A stretch of 64,000 nt of DNA, taken from contig GG745332.1 in the NCBI GenBank assembly GCA_000151295.1, forward strand, positions 241,531 to 305,530, written 5' to 3'. The DNA comes from Allomyces macrogynus ATCC 38327. Lineage: Eukaryota; Blastocladiomycota; Blastocladiomycetes; Blastocladiales; Blastocladiaceae. A program made the position numbers and the translations under genes. Each line of letters starts with the position of its first letter. The stretch's first letter is position 1. The notes under the pieces are model-generated. The model worked only from the letters and a program-made list of their open reading frames with translations. It ran no database searches and had not been told where the DNA came from. This document shows, one piece after another, positions 25,374 to 35,133 of this stretch.

Positions 25374-26108
25374 TCACGCGCCGAGAACCAACATGGTGAG
25401 TGCCGACGTGACCCACACGGCCACACCCGTCACCGCCATGCTTTGCAGCTGATTCGCGGCCGACTTGCCCACATCTCCCGGCGTGCCGCCGTTACCACTG
25501 CCGCTATTGTTGCCCGGCGTCGACGCGGCGTTCCCGGTCCCTAATACATAAGAGCATCGAGTCAGAATCAATCCCAAAAGTAGCGCTGACCCAGCGTACC
25601 GCGTACCGTTCCCCTTGGGCGCAACAGCGGCCGCCGTCGGCGTGGGCCGGGACACGAACGCGCCCGTGCAGCTGGCGTAACAAGTCGCCTGCGCCGTCGA
25701 GTCGACTGGGTTGTCGACCTGGCACTTGCGGATACAGGTCGCTGCCGAACAATCCTGAGTGAGCTTTCCATTTCACCAGCAACGCGCACGGAAACAAAGG
25801 GACGTACTCGTGTCGAGCGAGACGTCGTTCCCGCCAAACGGCACGCCGTTGCACGCGGCAATGCAGTTGACGGCACCCACCGGGCACCTATTGATGCATT
25901 GCTGCAGCGGCGAGAGCGGCGGCGCTGGAGTCGCGGCAGGAGCCGGCGCCGGAGCAGCGGGGGAAGGGGCGCTGTCCGTGCCGCCCGTGCCCGCGTCGGG
26001 GGCATCCTGCGCCGTGGCGAAGCTTGCGATAAGGGCCAGGACGACGAGCCACACCGTGAGCATCAGGTACGCGAGCGAGCGAAGCGTCGTGGAGCGGTTG
26101 GTCGGCAT
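25374..26108 (-). CDS. Secreted cysteine-rich protein with GPI-like tail (paralogue A)
   Basis: Three exons (26108-25808, 25741-25607, 25540-25374) splice in phase to 200 aa. Both introns are 66 nt with donors GTACGT and GTACGC. A signal peptide (hydrophobic LMLTVWLVVLALIASFATA) is followed by an Ala/Pro linker and two cysteine blocks: CINRCPVGAVNCIAACNGVP with GGNDVSL, then CIRKCQVDNPVDSTAQ with CYASC. A Gly/Ser/Asn spacer and a hydrophobic C-terminus (VAVWVTSALTMLVLGA) follow, as expected for GPI anchoring. A TATATGA lies about 100 bases upstream. The family is unrecognised; it has a clear paralogue at 28434-29349. Confidence 0.82.
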
Positions 26109-26203
26109 GCTTGTTGTCGTCGGACTGGCAAGATAGGATTCGCAAAAAGTGAGGCCGTGGAGCACGGGAGCCGCTCCAGCGCGTGCGCGGGTGTCGCAAC
26201 AGT

Positions 26204-26210
26204 TCATATA
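26204..26210 (-). promoter_or_regulatory. TATA box of secreted paralogue A
   Basis: The minus strand reads TATATGA, 96-102 bases upstream of the start at 26108, within a GC-rich context where such a motif stands out. Confidence 0.5.
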
Positions 26211-26683
26211 CGGCCGCGGCCGCGCCTGCCCTTGTTTTTGAAAGACGAGAGTCATCCGGGCAAAACACAGCCTAGCAGACTGTCGCAGTTTGAGACTCGC
26301 GCACGTTGTCCGCCCACGACCAGTTTTGGCGGCCGCCGGCCAGTTGCAATGCATCAGGTCTCAGCAGTCATCGGTGGTCTCGCATGGTGGAATGAGTGCG
26401 TGATGCGGCAGACGACCGGCGCACGCGATGCACAGCGTGATCGCCGCGCGGAAAGAGGACATGTCGACACAGGCACGATTACGATTGCGATGGCTCCTTC
26501 CGATCACAACGGCTGCTCAAGCGGCAGTGGCTCGAGTCGCGCTCCGACGCAACGAGGTCCGATTAAGACGATGAAATATCATAAAACCGCGTTCATAGTT
26601 CATGGAATGCCGGCATGTCGAGGTGGGGGAGGGCGGGGCGGACTCGGGGCGGACTTTGGGCGGAGGGCCATTGGAAAGGCGTC

Positions 26684-26866
26684 GCCGCCCGCCACGCCCC
26701 CTTTGGGCAGCGCGTACGATTGGGCACCGACAAAAACAGGTATCGCAATCACGGGCATGAGCACGGCGACGACGGCGACTCTGACCGCGACGCGTAGTGC
26801 GACCAGCGGGATCATGACGACCAATGCGACCTCGAAGAACATGGTGGCGCCGCCCACCGTCACCCG
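26684..26866 (+). pseudogene. Inverted fragment of the secreted GPI-type family
   Basis: The plus-strand frame reads PPATPPLGSAYDW, ITGMSTATTATLTATRSATS and NMVAPPTV. This is colinear with the Thr/Ser-rich tail of the paralogue at 28434-29349 (PPATPTSRSA, GTATTTRSATRGITTKATP, TMATPPVD). The nucleotides also match, for example GCGACGCGTAGTGCGACCAG here against ACGACGCGTAGTGCAACCAG there. The signal peptide and cysteine domain are missing, and it lies in the opposite orientation to its relatives. It is best read as a relic of a third family member. Confidence 0.65.
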
Positions 26867-27195
26867 CGGCCCATCTGTCCTCCCCATCCCGAGCATAGCT
26901 CTTGAGCAGGTATACTACTTCCCCACCCGACGCCTTGCCAGCGGCTCCGCCTGCGACGGCGCTAGCCGGACCGCGACTCGATGATGAAGAGCAATAACAT
27001 GTCAACGGACCGCTTCACTCCCTCTCCCCATCCGCCAGACCGTGTAATTCGCAACTAATTTGCCGGCCCGAAACTGCCTACTCTACGATTCTCGCTCTCG
27101 CCGCGCGCACGCATCTCCTTGCGCTCGTTCGTCGTCACTTCCAAACTGAACCTGCCCAACCGTCAATTTCGAACCTACCACAATTTCTACCCGCC

Positions 27196-27961
27196 ATGAT
27201 GACGACCAGTGTTCACGTCGGCATTACGCATTTCGAGGACCTCAACGCCGTGGCGCTCGAGTACCAGAGCGTGAGCGTCTACCACCCGACGTGGGTCTAC
27301 CGCGTGCGCTCGCGCCAGTTTACCGACCTGCGCGACCAGCTCCTGTGGCTGCGCGCGCACCCGCAGCGGTGGATCAGAATACCGATGTTCTCGTCACAAA
27401 CTATTCCGCGCAGGAGATGCGTCGCGAGCGCGCCGATGCTACCGCTGCCGCGGCGGCCGTGCCGATTGCTGCGCTGGCTTCGGTGCTCGTTCCGATTGTT
27501 GACGACGACGAGGAAGTGGACACGGTGAAGGATATGCTCACAGTCGAGCCCGTCGAGGTGCCAGTGGAGGTGGGGGAGGAGATGGTGGAGGACGAGCGCG
27601 CGGTTGACCCCGTCGAGGTCGACGAGCGCGACTTGGCCGAGCTGCCCGTGGAGGAGATGGTGGAGAAGGACGAGAGCGTGGACCTCGTCACTGCCGAGGA
27701 TCTTTCCGCGCTCGTGCTCGCGGATTTGGGTGTCAACATGTCCGTAGTGCGCAAGCCTGTCACCGAGTGCTGCTGCCAGTCACCGAGTGCTGCTGCCTGT
27801 CGTCGTCGTTTGCCGAGGAGACCGAGGAGACCGAGAAGGGCGTCGATGCCGAGCCGAAGGAACAGTCGAAGAGGTGGACCGTGTTGAAGGTCGTGTCGGG
27901 CGTCAAGCACGCAGATGCGCGGTTCCTGCCGCGCCGCAACCATCGCGTGCGCGTCGCCTGA
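27196..27961 (+). pseudogene. Acidic, Val/Glu-rich protein gene interrupted by two frame changes
   Basis: The first frame (27196 to about 27368) gives an N-terminal domain (SVHVGITHFEDLNAVALEYQ, then VYHPTWVYRVRSRQFTDL). At about 27368 coding potential moves to another frame (DQNTDVLVTNYSAQEM) with no plausible intron. It then runs through a long acidic stretch of Glu/Val/Asp (about 27500-27730). At 27753-27793 a 20-nt unit (TCACCGAGTGCTGCTGCCAG/TG) is tandemly duplicated. Removing one copy restores the frame into SSFAEETEETEK and a basic C-terminus ending at 27961. No family recognised. Either a decaying gene or two assembly errors. Confidence 0.5.
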
Positions 27962-28433
27962 CGTCAGTGATGGGGTTTGGATTTGGATTTGAATTGAAGT
28001 GGAGTGGACGCGATGATGGCCTCCCGGTTTGTCATATTCCTTATTGTAGATCTGGCTGCTCCGCGCACATTTATTCACAACACTGCCTTGTAAGTCAAAT
28101 TCGGGATGCTCACGGCCTTGCCCATGGCCGGGCATCTCGCCATCTCCCTCATCGCGATGCGCCTTTATGATCGGTGCTGGTTGATTGAATCCATTTGTGG
28201 CAAAATCTTGCTAGGCGTGGGATTGCTGCCGTCGTTATGTCGCTTTCGTTGGAACGACAGGGACCCGTTGGGCAAAATATGTTCAAATTTGAGCTTTATT
28301 CGATGCCACTTCGTTCATGACGCTTCCACATGCCTTCCTCACCTTGTCTTGAAAGCTGCGTACCATGCTTTCTCAACGATCCAACAGCGCCGGCGCGAGC
28401 GACCACATCCAACAAAAAATAACCCATCCTGCA
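27962..28433. other. Intergenic, 3' flanks of convergent genes
   Basis: Nothing beyond probable 3' untranslated sequence of the two converging genes is visible. Confidence 0.5.
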
Positions 28434-29349
28434 TCACAGCAGCCCCGCGACCGCCGCAGCGACCGCGGCCGCAAACGGCGCGCCATGCGCGAGCACGGCG
28501 GCCTGCGCGTTTGAGTCCACGGGTGGCGTTGCCATGGTCTTGGGAGTTGCCTTGGTCGTGATCCCTCTGGTTGCACTACGCGTCGTAGTTGCCGTGCCCG
28601 TGCCGGTGGTCGCAATGCCCGTGGTCGAGATATCAGTGTTCGTCAGCACCGACTCGGATGCGCTCCTCGACGTGGGCGTGGCTGGCGGGGCCGGCGACGT
28701 CGTGCCCGTCATCGACTCTTGGGCCTTTCCAGGCGTCGCCGTGACCGTCGGCTCCGATCCGGGTGTCGACGGCGACGGGGTCCCGTTGGTCGGTGTCGGT
28801 GCCGGCTCGGGCGTGGGCGTGGGTGGCGGTGACGACTGCGTCGGGTCGACGAACGCGGCCTGGCAACGCGAGAAACACGCCGACTGCGCGGCCGGATCGA
28901 CCGGGTGCGCGACTTGGCAATTGCTCACGCACCGGCCTATGGAGACAAGGGGAGGGCCGTGTTATGTTAGTTTCCGATACCGCACCACAACGTTGTCGCG
29001 TCGCCGAGATGAGGTCCAACGTACCCGTGTTGAGAGCTACGTCGTTGCCGCCCGACGGAACGCCGTGGCACCGCGCAATGCAGTTGGTGTCCTCCTGCAC
29101 ACATCGCGCCGCGCATTGATCCCCCGACGCGGCCTGCGCGTCGATCTCCGGCGCGAGATCCACGTCGAGCTGGTCCTGCTCGAATTCCGCGTCCACGTCC
29201 TGCGCGAGATCTGTGTCCGCGACTTGCGCGCGCGCGAGCGGCACGGTGCCCAGCGTGGCGAGCACCGCAACGAGCAGGATCAAGACCGTCACGAGGCGCA
29301 CGGCGCGCGACCGCGAGCGCTTGGTCGTCTTGTTTGTCGTCGAGGTCAT
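28434..29349 (-). CDS. Secreted cysteine-rich protein with GPI-like tail (paralogue B)
   Basis: Two exons (29349-29025 and 28936-28434) join in phase to 275 aa across an 88-nt intron with donor GTACGT. The splice point is the same as intron 1 of paralogue A. The signal peptide is LVTVLILLVAVLATLGTVPLARA. The first cysteine block (CAARCVQEDTNCIARCHGVP plus GGNDVALNT) and the second (CVSNCQVAHPVDPAAQ, CFSRC) match paralogue A residue by residue in spacing. A long Pro/Thr/Ser region, probably O-glycosylated, leads to a hydrophobic Ala-rich C-terminus typical of GPI attachment. Likely a cell-surface or wall protein; function unknown. Confidence 0.82.
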
Positions 29350-29480
29350 GGCGAGCGTTGGTATCGACGAGCGAGTGAGCGGGTGGGGTTGGTTGAGAGT
29401 GAAAGATGCGATGGAGAGGGCGCGAGCGGGCTAGCGCGCAGAGCATTGGAGAGCGTCGCCAGCGGGCGCCGCGCGGGAAG

Positions 29481-29485
29481 TTATA
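29481..29485 (-). promoter_or_regulatory. TATA box of secreted paralogue B
   Basis: The minus strand reads GTATAACTT, about 132 bases upstream of the start at 29349, a position like that of the TATA motif of paralogue A. Confidence 0.4.
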
Positions 29486-29489
29486 CTCT

Positions 29490-30513
29490 CCGCTGGCCGT
29501 GGCCGATCCCGTCGCGCATGGTTCTGGCGCGGCCGCGACGGTCGAATCGGTGCCGAGTCAGTTTTGGGCGTTTCAGCGTGGTCCGAGACCGCCGGTGTCG
29601 ACAACAGCGTCGTGCAATACGGCCGCGGTCGCAGATCTAGGTCAGTGTCGGTCGCCATGTTTCGTTCGGTGCGCCGGCCGGCCAGCAAGGTCCCACTGTC
29701 AGCTTCTTCTTGTCGAGACCGGGCCTTAAGCTTAACGTGAGGCTCTCTGGGCTGTCATGCTCGATACTATTGCTGGGTTCCATTTCTCGATCAACATGGC
29801 AACATCGGCAGCACCAACGTCAGATGTGGTGGCGGCAAAGTTGAGCGCCTGGCGCCGTGGGCCCCCAGATCGCCACGGTCGTCGACCGCAGCTGTTGACG
29901 GCCACTATCGGGCGTCGCTTGATGCGGTTCACCAAGATGCCGGTCGTGCCAGTGCTCCCAGTGATCGCGAGTGGTGAAGAAGACAGTCAACCTGGTGCAA
30001 GTTGAAGGTGGTGGAATGACAAAATTCAAGTTCCCATCCAAGTCAGATTCCTCGATCGTTGGAAACGGCGTGCGTGGCCAACATTCCGTCACCCCGCGCT
30101 TCAGCCGCGCTCCAGCCTTTTTGCGCCCGCCCAGCACGCGACTTGTTTATGCAAAAATTATCACTTTCCACGCCCGAGGATAAAGGCGAACCGGCTGCCT
30201 CTAGCCCGTTCCCAGAAGCTCCATTCATGACTGCCGGCTCCTTGGACCCCGTCCAGACGCAGCGTCGGTTCTGGTGCTGGCACAGCCTTACCCGCACAGC
30301 GCACGAGCTTGTCCACTCTCAATCCTGCTTGCCGCTCCTGCATTCATATCGCTCTCTCGTGAGCGACCGCGAGCTCCTCGGACCCGTCTTCTCGGCGCTC
30401 GCGCTCGAACTCGCAGCACTTGTCCGCCGCGCAAAAATCCCGGCGACATTCGCGCTCCGCCATTTCATACCACTCGATTGCTCTCGTTCCGACCCTTGAT
30501 TGGCGTTGCTATC
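29490..30513. other. Intergenic between paralogue B and the first seven-helix gene
   Basis: About 1 kb with divergent genes on both sides. No coding exon, RNA gene or repeat is supported. The long frame entering from 30274 is not needed, because the family-like N-terminus begins at 30514. Confidence 0.45.
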
Positions 30514-32178
30514 ATGCAGGACCCGCACGAGGCCGATTCCATTTTCCTGCAGCTCCGAGAAGTCCGACCAGACTTCGTTGCAGCTCGCATGATGCCGCGC
30601 GACGCGTTGACTCGGCATGAAGCTCGGACCGTCGCCCGCGGGCCTCGGCCATCCAGGCGACCGTGGTGGTGGGCCGTTACTCTTGTTGCAACAACCACGG
30701 CCCTCGTCGCGACGGGCTCGGCGTCGACTCCCGTGTCGGCACTGAGCACGCACACGTTCACGCTTGCGGATGGCACTGCTCAACTGGCTGGCGTTTCCAG
30801 CGACATGGTGCCCATCTCGGTCCAAGATGACCCAGTTCTTTCGCCGACCAATGTCGTACACGTCTACCCGCAAAGCCCCGTTCCGGCCGACGACTCCTCG
30901 CCGACGCGTACGACCGTGGTCCTGCGACCGCGAGCCACGGCGCCCGTCTTCCAGCCGGGCGATCCAACCCCAACCGTTTCCATTGTGCTCGCGGCCATTT
31001 TCATCGTCCCGTGCATCGCCTGGCTCGCGCTCTGCATTCAGCGGTGGCGGCAGTACCGGACGCGGCTCTACGCGCTGCTCGTAGCCGTATGGACGTGTTA
31101 CACCCTCGACCAAATCTGCCTCTTGCTCTACGCGTCACTCTACATGCAGTGCCCGCGCCCATTCATGTGGATCACGCCACTCACGACGTCCAAGTGCATC
31201 GCTCCCGCGTTCCTGTCGGCGCTCATCATTCTGCAAAACATGGCCGCGGCCATGTTTGTCGTGGCCACGATCTCGCGGTTCCAGGACGCGTTTGCGCTGC
31301 TGTCGACACGCAACCTGAAAATCTCGCGCGGTTTGATGGTCCTGGTCGCGGTGGTCGCGGTCGCGCGGTTCATTACGTCAATCCTCTGGGAAATCGCGTC
31401 GGATACGCCCAAGTCGCCCGTGTCCCCCGCCGTCTACAAGGCGTTCTTGCACATTGACTTAGTCATGCACCCGCTGACATTTACCGTCTACGGCATTTGC
31501 GACTTGACGGCGCTCGTGCTCGGGCTCAACTTTGTCATGCGCATCCAGCGCGACCTGGCCAAACACTTGTCGGCGTCGTTTGCGGCGTTTTCGCGTGCAT
31601 CGCGGCAGGCCGAGCTCAAGCACTCGCGGCGCATGGTCATGTACATTTGCGCGTCGTTGACGGTACTGCTGTTATTTGTGCTCGTGCAGACGCTCATCAA
31701 CACGACGCAAATGTTTGGCGATTTGCCGCTCTTGTTCACGAATTCGCTCGACACGTCGTTGCTCAAGGTCTATTCGAGCTGCACGATGCTCGCAATTGAC
31801 GGCATGAAAAAGGTGCTTTCAGCGCGCCAGAAATTGCTCGAGTTTGGACCCAGTACCATGAGCAATCCGGGGAATACGGGTGGGACTGGTGGCGGGAACG
31901 GGGTCGTGTCGCTCGCCGAGTGGCCCGCGAGCCCGACCTCGGCCGACGTGCCGCTTACGCCCATCATCAAGCCGTTGAACCCGAGCAGCAGCGGCAAAGC
32001 GGGAGGGATGAGGCCGACGGTGGTGCCGGCACAGTCACGGTCGTTTGACGATTCGGAAAGCGATCGCGTGCACATGTACCATGCCGTGACGGCGTCGCCC
32101 ACCGATGCCCATTCGGCCGGACCGCAGCCGAGCGTGCTCTCGGTCGTGGTCAATGGCGAATCGCATGTCAAGAAGTGA
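30514..32178 (+). CDS. Seven-helix membrane protein, family copy 1
   Basis: Intronless, 554 aa from the ATG at 30514 (the frame is open back to 30274). A hydrophobic N-terminal segment (WAVTLVATTTALVATG) is followed by a Ser/Thr/Pro-rich ectodomain. Seven hydrophobic helices then follow, beginning near VSIVLAAIFIVPCIAWLALC and ending near LLFTNSLDTSLLKVYSSCTM. Conserved landmarks shared with the other two copies are RFQDAFALLSTR after helix 3, GICDLTALxLGLNFV in helix 5, and KVYSSCTMLAIDGMKK after helix 7. The C-terminal tail is Gly/Ser/Pro-rich. Topology resembles a GPCR-type receptor, but I recognise no class motif (no DRY or NPxxY), so the role is unknown. Confidence 0.8.
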   Translation: MQDPHEADSIFLQLREVRPDFVAARMMPRDALTRHEARTVARGPRPSRRPWWWAVTLVATTTALVATGSASTPVSALSTHTFTLADGTAQLAGVSSDMVPISVQDDPVLSPTNVVHVYPQSPVPADDSSPTRTTVVLRPRATAPVFQPGDPTPTVSIVLAAIFIVPCIAWLALCIQRWRQYRTRLYALLVAVWTCYTLDQICLLLYASLYMQCPRPFMWITPLTTSKCIAPAFLSALIILQNMAAAMFVVATISRFQDAFALLSTRNLKISRGLMVLVAVVAVARFITSILWEIASDTPKSPVSPAVYKAFLHIDLVMHPLTFTVYGICDLTALVLGLNFVMRIQRDLAKHLSASFAAFSRASRQAELKHSRRMVMYICASLTVLLLFVLVQTLINTTQMFGDLPLLFTNSLDTSLLKVYSSCTMLAIDGMKKVLSARQKLLEFGPSTMSNPGNTGGTGGGNGVVSLAEWPASPTSADVPLTPIIKPLNPSSSGKAGGMRPTVVPAQSRSFDDSESDRVHMYHAVTASPTDAHSAGPQPSVLSVVVNGESHVKK

Positions 32179-32249
32179 ATCGTGCCGCGGTGCGACACGT
32201 TTTACGAGAGTGGAGAAGTAAGTGAGAGAGTGGATATGCAGTCGTTAGA

Positions 32250-32255
32250 AATAAA
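32250..32255 (+). terminator. Polyadenylation signal AATAAA
   Basis: AATAAA about 70 bases after the stop of the first seven-helix gene. Confidence 0.5.
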
Positions 32256-32796
32256 CCATACCATCAATCGCGAGAGGGGACTTTTGGTGTCGCCGTCGCA
32301 CGACTCCCTGGTGCGGGTCGGCCCACGGCATGGCATGCTGCCGTTGCGACGTTGTGCGACATGGCCGTGCACGACGAAGTGCCAGATTGCGAGAACAGCA
32401 CTTGAAAAGGGCGAAAGCGGAAATGGCCGAAGGTGATGATTGAAGTTGATTGGGCGTCGCACCACGATGTGAGGCGTCCTGGCCTGGTGGAGGTCTCCGC
32501 CAACGAAACGCCATCGAGCTGCAGCTGCACACAACCGTCTTCATTCCTTTCAAGGCCGATGTCCCTCTTCTTCTTGACGGCGTGCGCGTCATGACTGCCA
32601 CCATCGTCGTCGCCGCGAACGCCCTTGCAGGAGTGCTCCTGCGCTGCCCTCACCCGCCATAACTGCCGCGGCAGAAGAAACGACCCGGACCGACCATCTC
32701 AGCTCACGACGACGAGTTCCGCCCACGCTCTCTCAGCTGCTGCAAGGACAAGTTTGATCTACGCTCCAAAAACCAAACGCCGCGAGTCTCGCGGAT

Positions 32797-34353
32797 GTGC
32801 GCGCCGACGCGATGCTGATCCGACGTGACAAGAATGCCGCTGTCGGCCTGCAAGCAGAGGCAGCAGACGGCCCGCGGCATTACTCCCAGCAGCATGCCGC
32901 GCCTCCACGGCGAACCAAGAGTACCCGACGCCACCTGATCACGGCCACTGTCGCGGCTGTGGTCCTTGCCGCGGCCGTGTTCTTCCTCGCCGCGGGTGCG
33001 GCTCCCGCCGTGCAGGCCATCCAGAATGGACCTGATGCGCCCGTGCCGGCACGATACTCCGGTGATGGGGTGGCCCATGCACGAGCACGGCCGGCGCAGT
33101 CATTCGCGAGCGACTTAACTCGCCGTGCACTCAACAGCGGACCAGTGCCACCGCCAGGACCACTACCTGTACGAGCGCCAGCATCACGCGACGTGGTCGT
33201 TGACGAGGATCCACCGTCGCGCGACCGAAGGGTCCTGCCCACCGCACCCGTGTTCGAGCAGGGTGACCCGGTTCCGGCCATTGCCTCGACCGTTGCCGTC
33301 GTTTTCCTGCTGCCATGCGTCGCATGGCTCGCGCACTGTGTTCGACGCTGGCAGCAGACCCGGACGAAGCTCTCGCTGCTGCTGACGGTCGTCTGGACCG
33401 TCTTCACGCTTGACCAACTGTGTTTACTCGTCTACACGTCCACCTACACGCGGTGCCAGTTCCCGTTCTTGCACCCGACACCGTTCCCGTCATGGCCCAA
33501 CTGCGTCGCGCCGTGGTTCCTGACAGCCCTCATCATGTTGCAGGGGCTCGGCGCGGCCATGTTTGTCATCGCGACCATTTCGCGGTTCCAGGACGCATTC
33601 GCACTGTTGTCGACGCGGCACCTCATCATCTGCCGCATTCTCACAGTGCTCGTTGCGATTGTCGCGATAGTGCGTTACATCAGCGCCCTGCTTGTGGAAA
33701 TCATCTGGGACTCGCGCGTCTCGCCGTTCTCGCCCGAGATGACCGCCGGGATCGCGCAGTTTGACGTGGCGATTCACCCGCTCTCGTTTGCGATTCTCGG
33801 CATTTGCGACCTGACGGCGCTCATCTTGGGCCTCAATTTCGTGATCGGGATCCAAAGGGACCTCCTCCACCACATGTCAACGTCGTTCATGGGATTTTCG
33901 CGCGCCGCGCGGCACGCCGAACTTGCGCACTCACGGCGCATGGTCGCATATATTTGCGTCTCACTTGCTGTGCTCATCGCGTTTATTCTCGTGCAAGTGC
34001 CCGGGCTGACGCCTTACCTGCGCAAGGTGCCGCTGATCCTCGTGAACGCAATTGATACGGCGCTGCTAAAAGTGTATTCGAGCTGCACGATGCTCGCAAT
34101 CGACGGGATGAAGAAGATACTGCTCGTGCGCGCAAAACTGCTCGAGTTTGGCGGCGGGACCACGACAACGGGCGCTACTACGAGTTCGGCGCTGACGAGT
34201 CCGGGGATGCCGCTGAATGACTGGCCGTCGTCGTCGGCGGCGAGAACGGCCGCGCCGGGGACGACGCCGGCGTCGGTGGATAAGAAGGCGGTCGAGGCGG
34301 CGAGGCCGGTGGTCGCGGGCAAGTTGTGGCATGATACTGGGCCGACGAAGTGA
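32797..34353 (+). CDS. Seven-helix membrane protein, family copy 2
   Basis: Intronless, 518 aa. Hydrophobic leader LITATVAAVVLAAAVFFLAA, a shorter ectodomain with TAPVFEQGDP just before helix 1, then seven helices colinear with copy 1. The RFQDAFALLSTRHL, GICDLTALILGLNFV and KVYSSCTMLAIDGMKK landmarks are all present. An extracellular loop carries TPFPSWPNCVAPWF, shared with copy 3 but not copy 1, so copies 2 and 3 are the closer pair. The C-tail is Thr/Ser/Ala-rich. It lies about 620 bases downstream of copy 1 in the same orientation, as expected for tandem duplication. Confidence 0.8.
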   Translation: MRADAMLIRRDKNAAVGLQAEAADGPRHYSQQHAAPPRRTKSTRRHLITATVAAVVLAAAVFFLAAGAAPAVQAIQNGPDAPVPARYSGDGVAHARARPAQSFASDLTRRALNSGPVPPPGPLPVRAPASRDVVVDEDPPSRDRRVLPTAPVFEQGDPVPAIASTVAVVFLLPCVAWLAHCVRRWQQTRTKLSLLLTVVWTVFTLDQLCLLVYTSTYTRCQFPFLHPTPFPSWPNCVAPWFLTALIMLQGLGAAMFVIATISRFQDAFALLSTRHLIICRILTVLVAIVAIVRYISALLVEIIWDSRVSPFSPEMTAGIAQFDVAIHPLSFAILGICDLTALILGLNFVIGIQRDLLHHMSTSFMGFSRAARHAELAHSRRMVAYICVSLAVLIAFILVQVPGLTPYLRKVPLILVNAIDTALLKVYSSCTMLAIDGMKKILLVRAKLLEFGGGTTTTGATTSSALTSPGMPLNDWPSSSAARTAAPGTTPASVDKKAVEAARPVVAGKLWHDTGPTK

Positions 34354-35091
34354 TATATGGGGTGTTTGCGCATGGTACTTCTGAGCAACGTGGACCGAGG
34401 TGCAATCAATACCCAAGGGTTTATTCGCGAACATTGCCTTCGTGGCCGCTGTCCGCTTTTGCCGCTCTGGCGTGCATGTCTGCACATAATACGCGATACG
34501 GCCGAGCATAACAGATCCTGTCACTCTCCACAAACATATATATCTTGTGCTAGACGCAATTCAAGGCACGTTCCGAAACCTAAGAGTGCCCATGCATGAG
34601 CGTTACGTATCAGCGCACTCCCAACCCAGGTATACATACCGGATACAGCCTGCCAAGTGCCACTCTTGACAACGACGACTATGATCACCCAAGCAACACC
34701 TCAACAGGCGTGATTAGCATCCAGACTTTGTAAATCGAGTTTGTCAATTCTGCCTGTACTTCTCATTGCATTTGCTTTCAAAGCCTCTCCATTCTGAGAC
34801 TTTCATTTAACTTTCCCTCCCTGATCATCGGCCATCCATAACGTCCCAGCGTTCATGTTCATGAAGGGATGGTTAACAAGGACATATTTCATTGTCATGT
34901 TCTCATAAAAATGTCGCTCCGAGGTCTCCCTGGTGGGTGAGAGCTGTCCGTTTTGAACCCTTCACTCACATCTGCGGCTGTATTTTTCATATTTCCTGCT
35001 TCGAAGCGGAACGTCAAATGCTCTCTGTCTATAATTAGATGGCACCAGTATTTTCTTCTCCGTCCATCGGATGGAACCAATGAATGTTCCG
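34354..35091. other. AT-richer intergenic region between convergent seven-helix genes
   Basis: About 740 bases with lower GC than the genes. Contains no supported gene. It may hold remnants of 3' flanks from the duplication that created the inverted copy. Confidence 0.45.
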
Positions 35092-35097
35092 TTTATT
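35092..35097 (-). terminator. Polyadenylation signal AATAAA of seven-helix copy 3
   Basis: TTTATT on the plus strand, i.e. AATAAA on the minus strand, about 40 bases beyond the stop of the copy 3 gene. Confidence 0.45.
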
Positions 35098-35133
35098 CAT
35101 CTTACTCAGGTATTTCCGGGCAACAGCTGTTGT

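Noticed and set aside
28534..29640. Plus-strand frame antisense to secreted paralogue B
   Set aside because: Its similarity to the minus-strand frame at 26600-26896 only mirrors the real sense-strand homology of the family.
30274..30513. Upstream extension of the first seven-helix gene
   Set aside because: The added 80 residues are Arg/Pro-rich and unlike the paralogues, whose signal-like segments begin near the later ATG.
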